This document shows, in pieces, positions 16,822-24,934 of a stretch of 64,000 bases of DNA (positions are counted from its first letter, which is position 1; each line of letters opens with the position of its first letter). The stretch lies in NCBI GenBank assembly GCA_003243965.1, contig QHBO01000017.1, forward strand, positions 62,001 through 126,000, read 5' to 3'. The notes under the pieces were generated by a model. The model did not search any database, was not told where the DNA came from, and saw only the letters and a list, made by a program, of their open reading frames with translations. The DNA is from Chloroflexota bacterium. Lineage in GTDB: Bacteria > Chloroflexota > Limnocylindria > QHBO01. The translations under genes were made by a program, and so were the position numbers.

Positions 16822-18362
16822 GACAGGCTCCCGAAGTCCATGAGGCCGACAGTCAGCTTGCCGGCGCCGCTGAGGCCCTGGCGCACGAGCCAGCTCGACT
16901 CGGTGTAGGACCACGGGATCACCGGGGCCTGGTCCTGCACGCGTTCCTCCACGGCCCGATAGGCAGCGGATTCGGCGGTCGGAGCTGCGCTCGAGGCGGC
17001 CTCCAGCAGCGACACGAAGCCCGGATCGTTCCAGCGACCGTAATTGCTGGCCGCGCCCGGCAGCAGCAGGAGGCTGTAGAGCGCGTACGGAGATGGGTAG
17101 TCGGCGATCCAGTTGATGGTGAAGATCTGTGGCGCATCGGTGGCGATCTGGCCCAGGAAGTCGGCGAAACGCATCGTCTCGACCGAGATCGAGACGCCCA
17201 GGTCCCGGCGCCAGACGGCGACTGCGGGGCCGACGTTCAGGCCGTTGGCATTCACCCGCAGCAGCCCCAGCTTCGCCCGGTCCCCGTATCCGGCTTCATC
17301 GAGCAGGCGTCGCGCCTCTGCCACGCCCGCTGTGGGGATCCCCGGCATGCGGGCCGGCTGAAGGGCGGGCGGTACGAGGCTGTTGGCAGCCTCGGCAGCA
17401 GCGCCCGCGGAGAGCTCCACCAGACGCCGCCGATCGAGGGCGAGCGCGAACGCGCGACGGACCCGCACGTCGTCGAACGGCGGCCGGGTGGTGTCGAACC
17501 CGAAAAACGCGACCGACAGCGCGGCCGCCGGATGGAGATGCGGACCCAGGTTGCGGTCGTACCGAATCCACGTTGCGTCCCAGGGCGCCACTTCGGTCAG
17601 GTCGAGCCGGTTGGCCGAAAAGGCGCTCGTTGCGTCGCCCTGCAGGTGGCCGGTCCACTGCACTTCGTCGATCGCCGGAGGCCCGCCGACGTACCGCGGA
17701 TTGCCGCGCAGGACGAGGTCGGTCTGGGCCTGCGACGCGACGATGTACGGGCCGGATCCGACGAAGCTTCCGGCGCGCTGCCACGTCGGCGTCGGCTGAG
17801 CGTTGCGAGGCACCACGAAGGTGGCCGGCGTAGCGGTGATGGAGGTGAAGTAGGCGGCGGGGTGGGCAAGATGGACCACCAGGGTCGTGGCCTCGGGCGC
17901 GTCGATCCCCACCTGGCTCTCGGTCGCGCGTCCGGCCAGACGCTCGGTCGCGTTCTGGATGACGCTGAGGACGTCCGGGGCGGTCGAACGGGTGGCCGGG
18001 TCGAGCAGGCGAAGCCATGAACGCCGGACGTCTCGCGCATCAAGCGGGCTGCCGTCCGAGAAGGTGAGGCCGCTCCGCAGGTGGAACGTGTAGGTGCGAC
18101 CAGCGTCGCCGACCGTCCAGCTCGCCGCAAGAGACGGGTACGGCGTCCCCGCGTCGTCGAGACGCGTCAGCCCGGCGTAGAGCTGGAGCACGAGCTGCAC
18201 ATCACCGGCATCGGAGATGTACGCCGGGTCAAAGGTGCCGGGATCGCCGCCCAGGTAGCGCAGCGGTCGTCCGGCCGCGGCGCCGCCGCCGCCCGACGGC
18301 AGCGTAGCGGTCAACGCCAGCAGCACAGCGAGGAGCGTGCGGCGCAGTTTCAGCCGAGGCAT
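16809..18362 (-). CDS. ABC transporter substrate-binding protein, family 5 (peptide/oligopeptide type)
   Basis: A 517-residue exported binding protein. I start at the ATG at 18362, giving a classic signal peptide ('MPRLKLRRTLLAVLLALTA'); a GTG at 18386 is in frame upstream. The mature part begins 'RPLRYLGGDPGTFDPAY', the usual start of SBP_bac_5 proteins, and contains 'YTFHLRSGLTFSDGSPLDA.DV..SW.R' and 'VRRAFALALDRRRLVE', both family signatures. No lipobox Cys is present at the cleavage site, so it may be released or held otherwise. No permease or ATPase genes follow; the next gene is the secreted peptidase, coupled by a 13 bp overlap. The ligand is probably a peptide but is not determined. 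Confidence 0.88.
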   Translation of the reverse strand: MPRLKLRRTLLAVLLALTATLPSGGGGAAAGRPLRYLGGDPGTFDPAYISDAGDVQLVLQLYAGLTRLDDAGTPYPSLAASWTVGDAGRTYTFHLRSGLTFSDGSPLDARDVRRSWLRLLDPATRSTAPDVLSVIQNATERLAGRATESQVGIDAPEATTLVVHLAHPAAYFTSITATPATFVVPRNAQPTPTWQRAGSFVGSGPYIVASQAQTDLVLRGNPRYVGGPPAIDEVQWTGHLQGDATSAFSANRLDLTEVAPWDATWIRYDRNLGPHLHPAAALSVAFFGFDTTRPPFDDVRVRRAFALALDRRRLVELSAGAAAEAANSLVPPALQPARMPGIPTAGVAEARRLLDEAGYGDRAKLGLLRVNANGLNVGPAVAVWRRDLGVSISVETMRFADFLGQIATDAPQIFTINWIADYPSPYALYSLLLLPGAASNYGRWNDPGFVSLLEAASSAAPTAESAAYRAVEERVQDQAPVIPWSYTESSWLVRQGLSGAGKLTVGLMDFGSLSWAG

Positions 18363-18445
18363 GCATCGGCCGATGCCAGGCCGCACGGATGAAGGGTCCA
18401 GGCGCGCGCACGGCGGGTCGTCGAGAGAAGGCGGCGCACTGCCGG

Positions 18446-18460
18446 TAGTATAGGGGCCGA
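18446..18460 (+). promoter_or_regulatory. Possible -10 element directly upstream of a GTG start (leaderless transcript candidate)
   Basis: TAGTAT at 18446-18451 resembles a -10 box and lies nine bases before the GTG at 18461, so transcription would start at or very near the start codon. A short G-run between them could alternatively act as a weak ribosome-binding site. No clear -35 is seen. Confidence 0.3.
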
Positions 18461-18997
18461 GTGCAGCACGTCCACGAACACCGGTTTCAGCCCCAACCGG
18501 GCGGCAGTCTGACCCTTCGTCAGTTCGTCGAATCGCTCCGCCGGTGGACGCCGGAGATGCGCCAGATCGTGCAGATCGCGCTGACCCGCAGCGAGGCCGA
18601 GCGGCAGCAGTACCTTCAGGGCTTCCACGCTCGACACCACGAGCGCAGCGGTGGACAGCTCGACTCCTTCATCCGATGGGCGTACTCCGACCCACGCCTG
18701 GATGACGTCCCGCTCCTGCTGACCGAGATCGAGCGCCCCGAGAGTGAGTACGCCGACGCGCTGCTCCACGATGCCGACGTGCTGGTCCGGATGCGTGCGG
18801 AGGGCAAGAGTCCCGCCCAGCGCGTGCGCGACTACCTCGCCCTGCTCGGAATCGAGGGCAGTGAGCAGGTTCGAGCCGCGATCGCCAGCCTCTTGCCCCC
18901 GGGCACGCGTCCCGTTGTGGTCCTCGCCACAATTCGGCAGATGCGAAGACGATGGCTGGAGCTCTACGGCGACGACCAGTTCTTCGCCGAGGCATGA
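18461..18997 (+). CDS. Hypothetical helical protein
   Basis: A 178-residue soluble protein starting with GTG. It is mostly helical, with many Arg, Glu and Leu residues. Visible blocks are 'LRQFVESLRRWTPEMRQIVQIAL' (split: a Leu-rich helix near 20-42), 'HHERSGGQLDSFIRWAYSDPR' in the middle and 'GTRPVVVLATIRQMRRRWLELYGDDQFF' near the end. No signal peptide, membrane span or catalytic motif is seen and I do not recognise the family. Its stop overlaps the start of the CopC-CopD-cytochrome gene (ATGA), so it is co-translated with that copper protein and may be functionally linked. It is divergent from the peptide-binding gene, with about 100 bp between. Confidence 0.75.
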   Translation: MQHVHEHRFQPQPGGSLTLRQFVESLRRWTPEMRQIVQIALTRSEAERQQYLQGFHARHHERSGGQLDSFIRWAYSDPRLDDVPLLLTEIERPESEYADALLHDADVLVRMRAEGKSPAQRVRDYLALLGIEGSEQVRAAIASLLPPGTRPVVVLATIRQMRRRWLELYGDDQFFAEA

Positions 18998-21432
18998 CCG
19001 CGTCAGCCCGCTGGGGTGGCCGACCGGGCGGCGGGTTGCTGGCTGGGCCACTCCCCCTCTCCGTGCTGTTCTCCGTGCTGCTCACCGCCGTCTCCCTTGC
19101 CCTCCCTCCCGTCCGGGCTCTGGGCCACGCCGAGCTGGTCTCCTCCGTCCCAGCGGCGAACGCCAGCCTGCGCACCTCGCCGCCGGAGCTGAGGCTGACG
19201 TTCGGCGAGCCGATCGACCCGGCCACGGCCGCGATCCGGCTGATCGACGGCAACGGCGTCGCGGTTCCGGGCCTGGGACCGCTGTCGACCGATGTCGGGG
19301 GCGCCATCGCTCGACGCTCCGTCCCGCCCCTTCCGCGGGGCAGCTACACGGTCCGCTACCGAGTGGTGTCGGCCAGCGACGGTCACGTCATCGACGGTGC
19401 ATTCGGCTTCCTCGTCGACCCGACCGGCACGCTGCCCAACCCGTCCTCGGCGCCGACGACCCAGTCCCCCGCCGATCCGGCGGCCATTGCAACCCGATGG
19501 GCGGCGCTGAGCGGCGGCCTCGTGCTCTTCGGCACCGGGCTCTTCTGGCTCCTCACCGCACGTCCGGTGCTCGCGGGCAGGCGACGGGCAGCCATTGGCG
19601 CCAGGTCGTTGTGGGCGGTGATGCTCATCTGCGGATGCCTGACCTTCGCCGCAATCGCCGCGTTCCTGAGACTTGCCGCACAACAGGTGGCGGCTGCTGG
19701 AGCGCAGGGTCACGGCGGCGCCGACACTGCCTTCCCGCTCGACTTCGCGGCGCCGTTCGGTCAGACCTCGTTCGCGATGGCGATGCGTGTGGCGCTGGCC
19801 GCCACCGCACTCGCCTCGCTGCTGGCCGGCGCCGGACTGATCGTGGCGCAGCTGGCCCGCAGGCAGCGACGGGTGGCGGTCGCCGGCGGGGCCGATGCGC
19901 AAGCCGAGTCCCGCGCCGGTATCGGGCATGGGGTTCCGGCCGCGCTCCTGGTCGCGGCGCTGCTGGCGGCTGCGTTGGGACTGCTCGGGGCGAGCCTCGC
20001 CGGTCACGCGGCAGGCGCCGGCGCGGCATTCGCCTTCCTCGACTGGCTGCATCTGCTTGCGGTGGGCGCCTGGCTGGGCGCATTGCCGGGGTTCGCGGTC
20101 CTGGCCGTGGCGAGCAGGTCGGCGGTCGATGAGCGGCGGCCGCTCCTGGCTGGCGCCTTTGCTCGCCACTCGCGGGTGGCGATGGTCGCGGCTCCGGTGG
20201 TCGCGCTCAGCGGGATTGCCAACTCCCCGATCGTGATCGGTCAGGCCCGCGAGGTGGTGGCGAGCGGATACGGGAACCTGGCACTCGGAAAGATCCTGCT
20301 GTTCAGCGTGGCCCTGGCCATCGGGTCGGTGAACTTCTTCCTCGTGCGCCGCGCAGGCGCACGGCGCCTGCTGCAACTCGTGGCGGCCGAAGTCGTGGTC
20401 GGCGGCGCCGCGGTGGCGCTCGCCGCGGTGATGGTCAGCACCCAGCCTGCCGCGACCCGGGTGCCGATCCTCTCGCAGTCGTCTCTCCAGACCGCCCATC
20501 TGTACGGCACCGCCGGAAGCTCCTCGGTCCATGTCGCGGTCAACGTACCGGCGCCCGGTGATCAGCTCTACCAGGTGGCGATCGGCGATGCGGCGACCGG
20601 TGGCGACCGGACCGACGTTCGCAACGTCTCCGTCATCCTGCACCCGCCTCCCGGCGGCGGCGCGGTGGCGCGCGTGCAGCTGAGGCCGACACCGGACGCG
20701 GCGGTCTGGTCGGCAGCCGGCGCGTACACGCCGGTGACCGGCGAATGGGTCCTCGAGGTCGTGATCCGCCGTGCCGGCGCGCCAGACGCAACGACGACCT
20801 TCCCGTTGGCGGTGACCGAACCGATCCCGCCTCAGCGAGTGCCTCCGCCCGACATCGGGATCGGCGTCCCAGGCATCATCGGGACCGTGTGGGGCATCCT
20901 GCCGGCGGGCCCGCTGGGGTGGTCACCCACGATCTTGCTGTTGGCCCTCGCCGCCGCCCTGGCCCTCGTTTCTCGCACCCGGCGCTACCTCGACGCCGCC
21001 GGAACCCTGACGATCGCCAGGAACATCGCCGTCGTTGCGGCCGTGGCGCTGGGCATCTGCGTGGGACTGCGGTCGACGATCGCCGCGGCCAACGCCGTTC
21101 CGGCAGCCGCGGGCGCGATGAACAGTCCGGTCACGGGCTCCGCGGAATCGGTGCAGCGCGGGCGCCAGATCTACCTCGCCAACTGTTCGGCCTGCCACGG
21201 AGTCAACGCCGACGGCAACGGGCCGACAGCGCCCAGTGTCGTTCCGCCACCGGGCGAGATCGTGGATGTCGCCCGCCGCTCAACGGACGGTCAGCTCAAC
21301 TACCTGATCACCAACGGCTATGTCGGCACACCGATGCCCGCCTTCTCGACCAGGCTCTCGGAAAACGACCGGTGGGATCTGGTGAACTACCTGCGTGCGC
21401 TTGCGCGCGCCCCGCGGCCAGGAGAACGCTGA
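18994..21432 (+). CDS. CopC-CopD-cytochrome c fusion (copper import/resistance and electron transfer)
   Basis: The ATG at 18994 overlaps the preceding stop (ATGA). The 812-residue protein joins three modules. After a signal peptide comes a CopC domain (about 40-135: 'GHAELVSSVPAANA', with the N-terminal His of the Cu(II) site, and 'DGHVIDGAFGF'). A CopD membrane domain follows (about 165-510, eight or so spans, with 'LDWLHLLAVGAWLGALPGF'). After a beta-rich linker and two further spans, a C-terminal cytochrome c domain carries 'CSACHG' (heme attachment, about residue 728) and 'GTPMPAF' (axial Met). CopC and CopD normally handle periplasmic copper uptake; the heme domain suggests coupling to a redox step. 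CcdA, which supplies reductant for cytochrome c maturation, follows six bases later. Confidence 0.9.
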   Translation: MTASARWGGRPGGGLLAGPLPLSVLFSVLLTAVSLALPPVRALGHAELVSSVPAANASLRTSPPELRLTFGEPIDPATAAIRLIDGNGVAVPGLGPLSTDVGGAIARRSVPPLPRGSYTVRYRVVSASDGHVIDGAFGFLVDPTGTLPNPSSAPTTQSPADPAAIATRWAALSGGLVLFGTGLFWLLTARPVLAGRRRAAIGARSLWAVMLICGCLTFAAIAAFLRLAAQQVAAAGAQGHGGADTAFPLDFAAPFGQTSFAMAMRVALAATALASLLAGAGLIVAQLARRQRRVAVAGGADAQAESRAGIGHGVPAALLVAALLAAALGLLGASLAGHAAGAGAAFAFLDWLHLLAVGAWLGALPGFAVLAVASRSAVDERRPLLAGAFARHSRVAMVAAPVVALSGIANSPIVIGQAREVVASGYGNLALGKILLFSVALAIGSVNFFLVRRAGARRLLQLVAAEVVVGGAAVALAAVMVSTQPAATRVPILSQSSLQTAHLYGTAGSSSVHVAVNVPAPGDQLYQVAIGDAATGGDRTDVRNVSVILHPPPGGGAVARVQLRPTPDAAVWSAAGAYTPVTGEWVLEVVIRRAGAPDATTTFPLAVTEPIPPQRVPPPDIGIGVPGIIGTVWGILPAGPLGWSPTILLLALAAALALVSRTRRYLDAAGTLTIARNIAVVAAVALGICVGLRSTIAAANAVPAAAGAMNSPVTGSAESVQRGRQIYLANCSACHGVNADGNGPTAPSVVPPPGEIVDVARRSTDGQLNYLITNGYVGTPMPAFSTRLSENDRWDLVNYLRALARAPRPGER

Positions 21433-21437
21433 ACAAA

Positions 21438-22154
21438 ATGCAGGTGAGCATCGCGCTGGCGATGGTGGCCGGGCTGGTGAGCTTCGCTTCGCCGTGCGTG
21501 CTCGCGCTGGTACCGGTCTACGTTGCCTTCCTGGGCGAAACCACCGGCGGGCTGGCGGTCAGCTCGGGCGGCGCGCCGCCCGCGGCCGTGCGTCGCTCCG
21601 TGCTCGGCCAGGCGCTGCTCTTCGTCGCGGGATTCTCGGTCATCTTCGTCCTGCTCGGTGTATCGGTCGGGCTGTTCGGCGGGCCACTGTTCCGAATCGA
21701 CGTCGTTCGGCAGCTGGCCGGGATCGTTGTGGTGGCGCTGGGGCTTGCCACCACCGGGATCTTCGGACCGGTGCTTGACCGGCTCACGCGGGGAGTATCG
21801 GGGACCTCGCTCCGGGGAGGACGCTCGACACGATCCGTGGCGCTCGGAGCGCTGTTCGCCGTTGGCTGGTCGCCATGCATCGGTCCGGTACTGGCCGCAA
21901 TCCTGGGGATGGCAGCCTCCAGCCAGCAGGCCGCGGTTGCTGCCGTGCTGCTGACCGCCTACTCGGTGGGCCTGGCGATTCCCTTCCTCGCAGCGGCCGT
22001 GGCGCTCCCCCACCTTCGGCCGCTGCTCGGCGCGCTCCGACGCCACCACCGGTTCGTCGGAGTCGTCACGGGACTCTTCATCGTCGCAATGGGCCTGCTG
22101 ATTTTCAGCAACGCCTTCGCCAGCATGGCGCGACTCTTCGCTCCCGCCTTTTGA
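21438..22154 (+). CDS. ccdA: CcdA-type cytochrome c biogenesis/thiol-disulfide membrane protein
   Basis: A 238-residue protein of six or so membrane spans. It has the two conserved Cys of the CcdA/DsbD transmembrane family: 'SFASPCVLALVPVYVAFLG' in the first span and 'GWSPCIGPVLAAILG' in the fourth. The pair relays electrons from cytoplasmic thioredoxin to the outer face, keeping apocytochrome c cysteines reduced. The insertion after 'PVYVAFLGET' is larger than in the shortest CcdA proteins. It starts six bases after the CopC-CopD-cytochrome c gene, so it plausibly serves heme attachment to that protein's CxxCH. A DUF836-type glutaredoxin-like gene lies about 600 bp on, past a tRNA. Confidence 0.9.
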   Translation: MQVSIALAMVAGLVSFASPCVLALVPVYVAFLGETTGGLAVSSGGAPPAAVRRSVLGQALLFVAGFSVIFVLLGVSVGLFGGPLFRIDVVRQLAGIVVVALGLATTGIFGPVLDRLTRGVSGTSLRGGRSTRSVALGALFAVGWSPCIGPVLAAILGMAASSQQAAVAAVLLTAYSVGLAIPFLAAAVALPHLRPLLGALRRHHRFVGVVTGLFIVAMGLLIFSNAFASMARLFAPAF

Positions 22155-22155
22155 G

Positions 22156-22386
22156 TCATGCGCGGAGCGGTTGCAGCACCTGCGGCTCGGAGGCCGGTGC
22201 TCGGAGGCAGCGCTGGCATGGCTCGTCGATCGGATGCGCCAGCAGGTGCCCGGAGACAATATGGCGCGTCTCGCAGCGCGTCACGATTTGCGTGCAACCC
22301 GCGGCGCAGCAGCGCGGGCAGGTCAGCCGGCTCGGGAAGCTGGTCTTGGTCTCGACCCAGCAGCAGAGGCAAGGACGGGTGCTCAC
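22156..22386 (-). CDS. Small Cys-rich zinc-ribbon-like protein (hypothetical)
   Basis: A 76-residue ORF from a GTG at 22386, ending two bases from the convergent ccdA stop. It carries ordered cysteine pairs: 'CLCC' (6-9), 'CPRCC' (23-27), 'C' at 31, 'CETRH' (38-42) and 'CQRC' (58-61), a pattern of two zinc knuckles. Codon third positions are strongly GC, like real genes here. There is no good ribosome-binding site, which lowers confidence. I do not recognise a named family. It might bind zinc and nucleic acid or a protein partner. Confidence 0.5.
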   Translation of the reverse strand: MSTRPCLCCWVETKTSFPSRLTCPRCCAAGCTQIVTRCETRHIVSGHLLAHPIDEPCQRCLRAPASEPQVLQPLRA

Positions 22387-22635
22387 CGATCGAGCCTAGC
22401 GAGATGGCCGATCGCTCGGAACGGTACCTATCGGCCATCAGCGCCCCCGACTTGCTGATCTCCCGGGCAGTCTCTTCTCGGTCGACGGAGCGCCCCATCC
22501 GCCGGTGTCAATTGGATCAGCCAGTCGGCGGCTTGTAGGCCTTGCGGGCCGCGTCGGCCTGCTTGACGATGGCCGCTGCTACGCCGTTCTTCCAGGCGCC
22601 TCACCATGGCTAGGCAGCCTGGCGGCGCGTCGGAG

Positions 22636-22711
22636 TGGCGCCCCCGGAGGGATTCGAACCCCCGACGCAGGCCTTAGGACGGCCTCGCTCTATCCTCTGA
22701 GCTACGGGGGC
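22636..22711 (-). tRNA. tRNA-Arg (anticodon CCU)
   Basis: Read on the minus strand, a 76-base cloverleaf is complete: a 7-bp acceptor stem (GCCCCCG/CGGGGGC), D stem GCTC/GAGC, anticodon stem AGGCC/GGCCT with loop GTCCTAA, a five-base variable loop, T stem with one G-U pair and loop TTCGAAT, discriminator G and an encoded CCA end. The anticodon CCU reads AGG arginine codons. Confidence 0.97.
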
Positions 22712-22745
22712 AGGCGCCGATCGAGCTCTACCCTATCATCCCGCC

Positions 22746-23006
22746 ATGCCGGAAAGCGCCGGGAGCATCGTCCTCTACGAGCGTGGCGGCTGCCACCTGT
22801 GTGACGAAGCCCGCGAGGTGCTCGATGCGGTGATCGGTCCGCACCGATACCGGCGCGTCGACATCGATGCGGACGATGATCTCGTCCTGCGCTACGGCTA
22901 CCGCGTCCCGGTGATCACAGTGAACGGCGAAGACCGACTCGAGGCGCCGATCAGCCGCCCCGACCTGGTCTCGCTCCTCCGCGCGGTCGACGCATCCGAG
23001 GCGTAG
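22746..23006 (+). CDS. Glutaredoxin-like (DUF836) redox protein
   Basis: An 86-residue thioredoxin-fold protein. 'IVLYERGGCHLCDEAREVL' places a CHLC redox motif (Cys16, Cys19) at the start of the first helix, and 'RYGYRVPVITVNGE' supplies the cis-Pro strand. This matches the DUF836/glutaredoxin-like family. It should be a small cytoplasmic dithiol protein. The 3' end overlaps the end of the convergent DUF3052 gene by 56 bp, which is unusual but both reading frames look genuine. Confidence 0.88.
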   Translation: MPESAGSIVLYERGGCHLCDEAREVLDAVIGPHRYRRVDIDADDDLVLRYGYRVPVITVNGEDRLEAPISRPDLVSLLRAVDASEA

Positions 23007-23451
23007 GCGCGCTCCAGGTCGGGCGGCCCACCAGCGGCACCACGAACCGCAGGCCCGTCCACATCGCGTCGATCGCGACGCTCTTGTTGTCGACCAGCCC
23101 GGCCGCCAGTCCGCGCTCCTGGACCGAGCGGAACGTCAGATCGGTCGCCACGCCCGACGACTGCTTGGGATAGCAGAGCCACAGCCCGCCATCTATGGTG
23201 AGCGCTCCGAGGCAGCGGTCGAAGCGCGCCTCCATCTCGGCACGGCGCAGCGCAAAGCACAGGATCACGTCACAACCCGCGGCCAGCCTGTTTCGGACCC
23301 GAACATCCGGAGGGAGCGGCTCGAGGCGCTCGCGAATGCCGGTCGGGGCGCCCACGAGTGCCACTCGCGATCGAGACCGGATCCCGAGCTTGGTCGCCAG
23401 CGGCCGCTCCGGCGGGTGCTCCATTGGGTTGCTCGCGGTGGGGGCGCCCAT
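22951..23451 (-). CDS. DUF3052 family protein
   Basis: The ATG at 23451 shares a base with the stop of the MBL-fold gene (TGATG). The 166-residue product has the DUF3052 pattern: 'LATKLGIRSRSRVALVGAP', 'DVILCFALRRAEMEARFD.CL.ALT.DG.LW.CYPK.SSGVATDLT' and 'GLVDNKSVAIDAMWTGLRFV'. The family is common in Actinobacteria and Chloroflexota and its role is unknown. A loose Arg/Gly-rich tail extends past the conserved core and overlaps the glutaredoxin-like gene on the other strand. An ATG nine codons in is an alternative start. No signal peptide. Confidence 0.85.
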   Translation of the reverse strand: MGAPTASNPMEHPPERPLATKLGIRSRSRVALVGAPTGIRERLEPLPPDVRVRNRLAAGCDVILCFALRRAEMEARFDRCLGALTIDGGLWLCYPKQSSGVATDLTFRSVQERGLAAGLVDNKSVAIDAMWTGLRFVVPLVGRPTWSAPTPRMRRPRGGARPGRGG

Positions 23452-24332
23452 CACCCCTCGCGCGGCCGGTACCCCTTCTCGGTCGCCTCGAGCCTGATCG
23501 GCAGCTCGCCGGGATCGTGCGTGAAGTAGCACCACCACCCCTCCGCGGCGGCTCGCGCCAGGAGGCGGCTGCGGACCTCCACCGCGTCGACCGGATAATC
23601 GTCGTATGCGCTCGTCCAGCGCACCGGGAGCTGCCAGCGGGTGGGAATCAGGTCGCCGAAGAAGATGGCGCGCTCGTGGGGATCGTCCTGGCGCCCACCG
23701 CCATTGCGCGCTCCGATCATCACCGCCTGCGAGCCGCGTGTATGGCCGCCCGTCGGCGTGACCGATATACCCTCCACCAGCTCGACCTCGCCGTTCACCT
23801 CGGCGAGCTGCCCCGCCGATCGCACGAGGTCGAGCTGCTCGACCTCCATCACGCCGCGCAGCCGCAGCTCGTCCCCGTGCGCGGCCTCCGCCTCCTCGCG
23901 CTGGACGACGTACCGCGCTCGCGGGAAGGTCGGGCGCCCATCGGCGTCGATCATGCCCCCGGCGTGGTCGTAATGCAGGTGGCTGACCACCACGAAGTCG
24001 ACGCTCGCGGGGTCCTCGCCCACCGCCCGCAGTGCCTCCGCCGGGTCGCCGCCCTCGACACCCTTGATGTCGCGGTCCTTGTCCGACAGGCGCGTCCCGG
24101 TTCCGGTCTCGACCAGCACCCGCTTGCCGGCCGCGTCGATCAACAACAGATTGAGCCGGCAGTGGAGCCGCCCTCGGTCGTCCGTTTCTGCGAAGCGCGA
24201 CCAGAGGGGTCGGGGCACCACTCCGAAGAAGCCGCCGGCATCGGGCCGGAACCATCCGGCACGGAGCACGCGGACCGTGACGTTGCCGGAAAACCGGCGC
24301 GCAGGCGAGAGCGCGTGGAGGGGTTCGGGCAC
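23451..24332 (-). CDS. MBL-fold metallohydrolase (lactonase-like)
   Basis: A 293-residue metallo-beta-lactamase-fold enzyme starting with GTG. The metal site is clear: 'VVSHLHYDHAGGM' (HxHxDH), 'GHTRGSQ' (third His), 'FFGDLIPT' (bridging Asp) and 'YFTHDPGELP' (last His). The layout, with a long N-terminal section before the HxHxDH at about residue 120, resembles quorum-quenching-lactonase and related hydrolases. No signal peptide is present. It is coupled to the DUF3052 gene downstream. The substrate is unknown. Confidence 0.87.
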   Translation of the reverse strand: MPEPLHALSPARRFSGNVTVRVLRAGWFRPDAGGFFGVVPRPLWSRFAETDDRGRLHCRLNLLLIDAAGKRVLVETGTGTRLSDKDRDIKGVEGGDPAEALRAVGEDPASVDFVVVSHLHYDHAGGMIDADGRPTFPRARYVVQREEAEAAHGDELRLRGVMEVEQLDLVRSAGQLAEVNGEVELVEGISVTPTGGHTRGSQAVMIGARNGGGRQDDPHERAIFFGDLIPTRWQLPVRWTSAYDDYPVDAVEVRSRLLARAAAEGWWCYFTHDPGELPIRLEATEKGYRPREG

Positions 24333-24355
24333 AACGGCCTCCGCCGAACTGGGAT

Positions 24356-24934
24356 CTAGCGCAGCACGCGGCCCCGCTCGAAGTCGCGATGGTACAGGCT
24401 GGCGGTCGGGTCGCGCTGTCCGCGGTACTTGCTCCCGATCCGCTCGTCGCCGTAGCCGATCTCGACCGGCGAGCTCATGCGCTGAAAGCTGATCTGCCCG
24501 ATCTTCATGCCGTGATACAGGGTGATCGGCAGGTTGGCGACGTTGCTCAGCTCCAGCGTCAGGTTTCCGTCCCAGCCGGGATCCACGTAGCCCGCCGTCG
24601 AATGAATCAGCAGCCCGAGCCGTCCGAGCGAGGACTTGCCCTCCAGCCGCGCCACGAGGTCGTTCGGCAGGCTGACGCGCTCCAGGGTCGATCCCAGCAC
24701 GAATTCGCCGGGGTGCAGGATGAACGGTTCCTCGCCGATCTCGACCAGCTCAGTCAGATCCGGCTGCTCGATCCGCACGTCGATGTACGGGTAGCGCGTG
24801 TTGCGGAAGACGCGAAAGCGCCGGTCGATGTGCAGGTCGACGCTCGAGGGCTGCACCGCCTCCGGCGTGTAGGGGTCGATCACGATCCGCCCGGCCGCGA
24901 TCTCGGCCCGGATGTCGCGGTCGGACAGGATCAC
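24356..24934 (-). CDS. dcd: dCTP deaminase
   Basis: A 192-residue protein with the whole Dcd pattern: '[12 protein letters not shown]', '[17 protein letters not shown]', '[20 protein letters not shown]' (the SSLGR loop and catalytic region), '[14 protein letters not shown]' and '[12 protein letters not shown]'. It deaminates dCTP to dUTP in thymidylate synthesis; some members with this loop also hydrolyse the triphosphate to dUMP, which cannot be decided here. The GTG start at 24934 overlaps the stop of nrdR (GTGA), so the regulator of ribonucleotide reductase and this nucleotide enzyme are made together. Confidence 0.93.
   Translation of the reverse strand: MILSDRDIRAEIAAGRIVIDPYTPEAVQPSSVDLHIDRRFRVFRNTRYPYIDVRIEQPDLTELVEIGEEPFILHPGEFVLGSTLERVSLPNDLVARLEGKSSLGRLGLLIHSTAGYVDPGWDGNLTLELSNVANLPITLYHGMKIGQISFQRMSSPVEIGYGDERIGSKYRGQRDPTASLYHRDFERGRVLR

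Noticed and set aside
19003-20643. 546-codon open frame antisense to the CopC-CopD-cytochrome gene
   Set aside because: Composition is the mirror of a GC-rich gene (Arg/Gly/His-rich) with no domain; the sense strand encodes clear conserved domains.
22517-22595. Possible gene end ('VKQADAARKAYKPPTG') on the minus strand near tRNA-Arg
   Set aside because: The pattern looks protein-like, but fewer than 30 codons remain and no upstream part fits; too weak to call.
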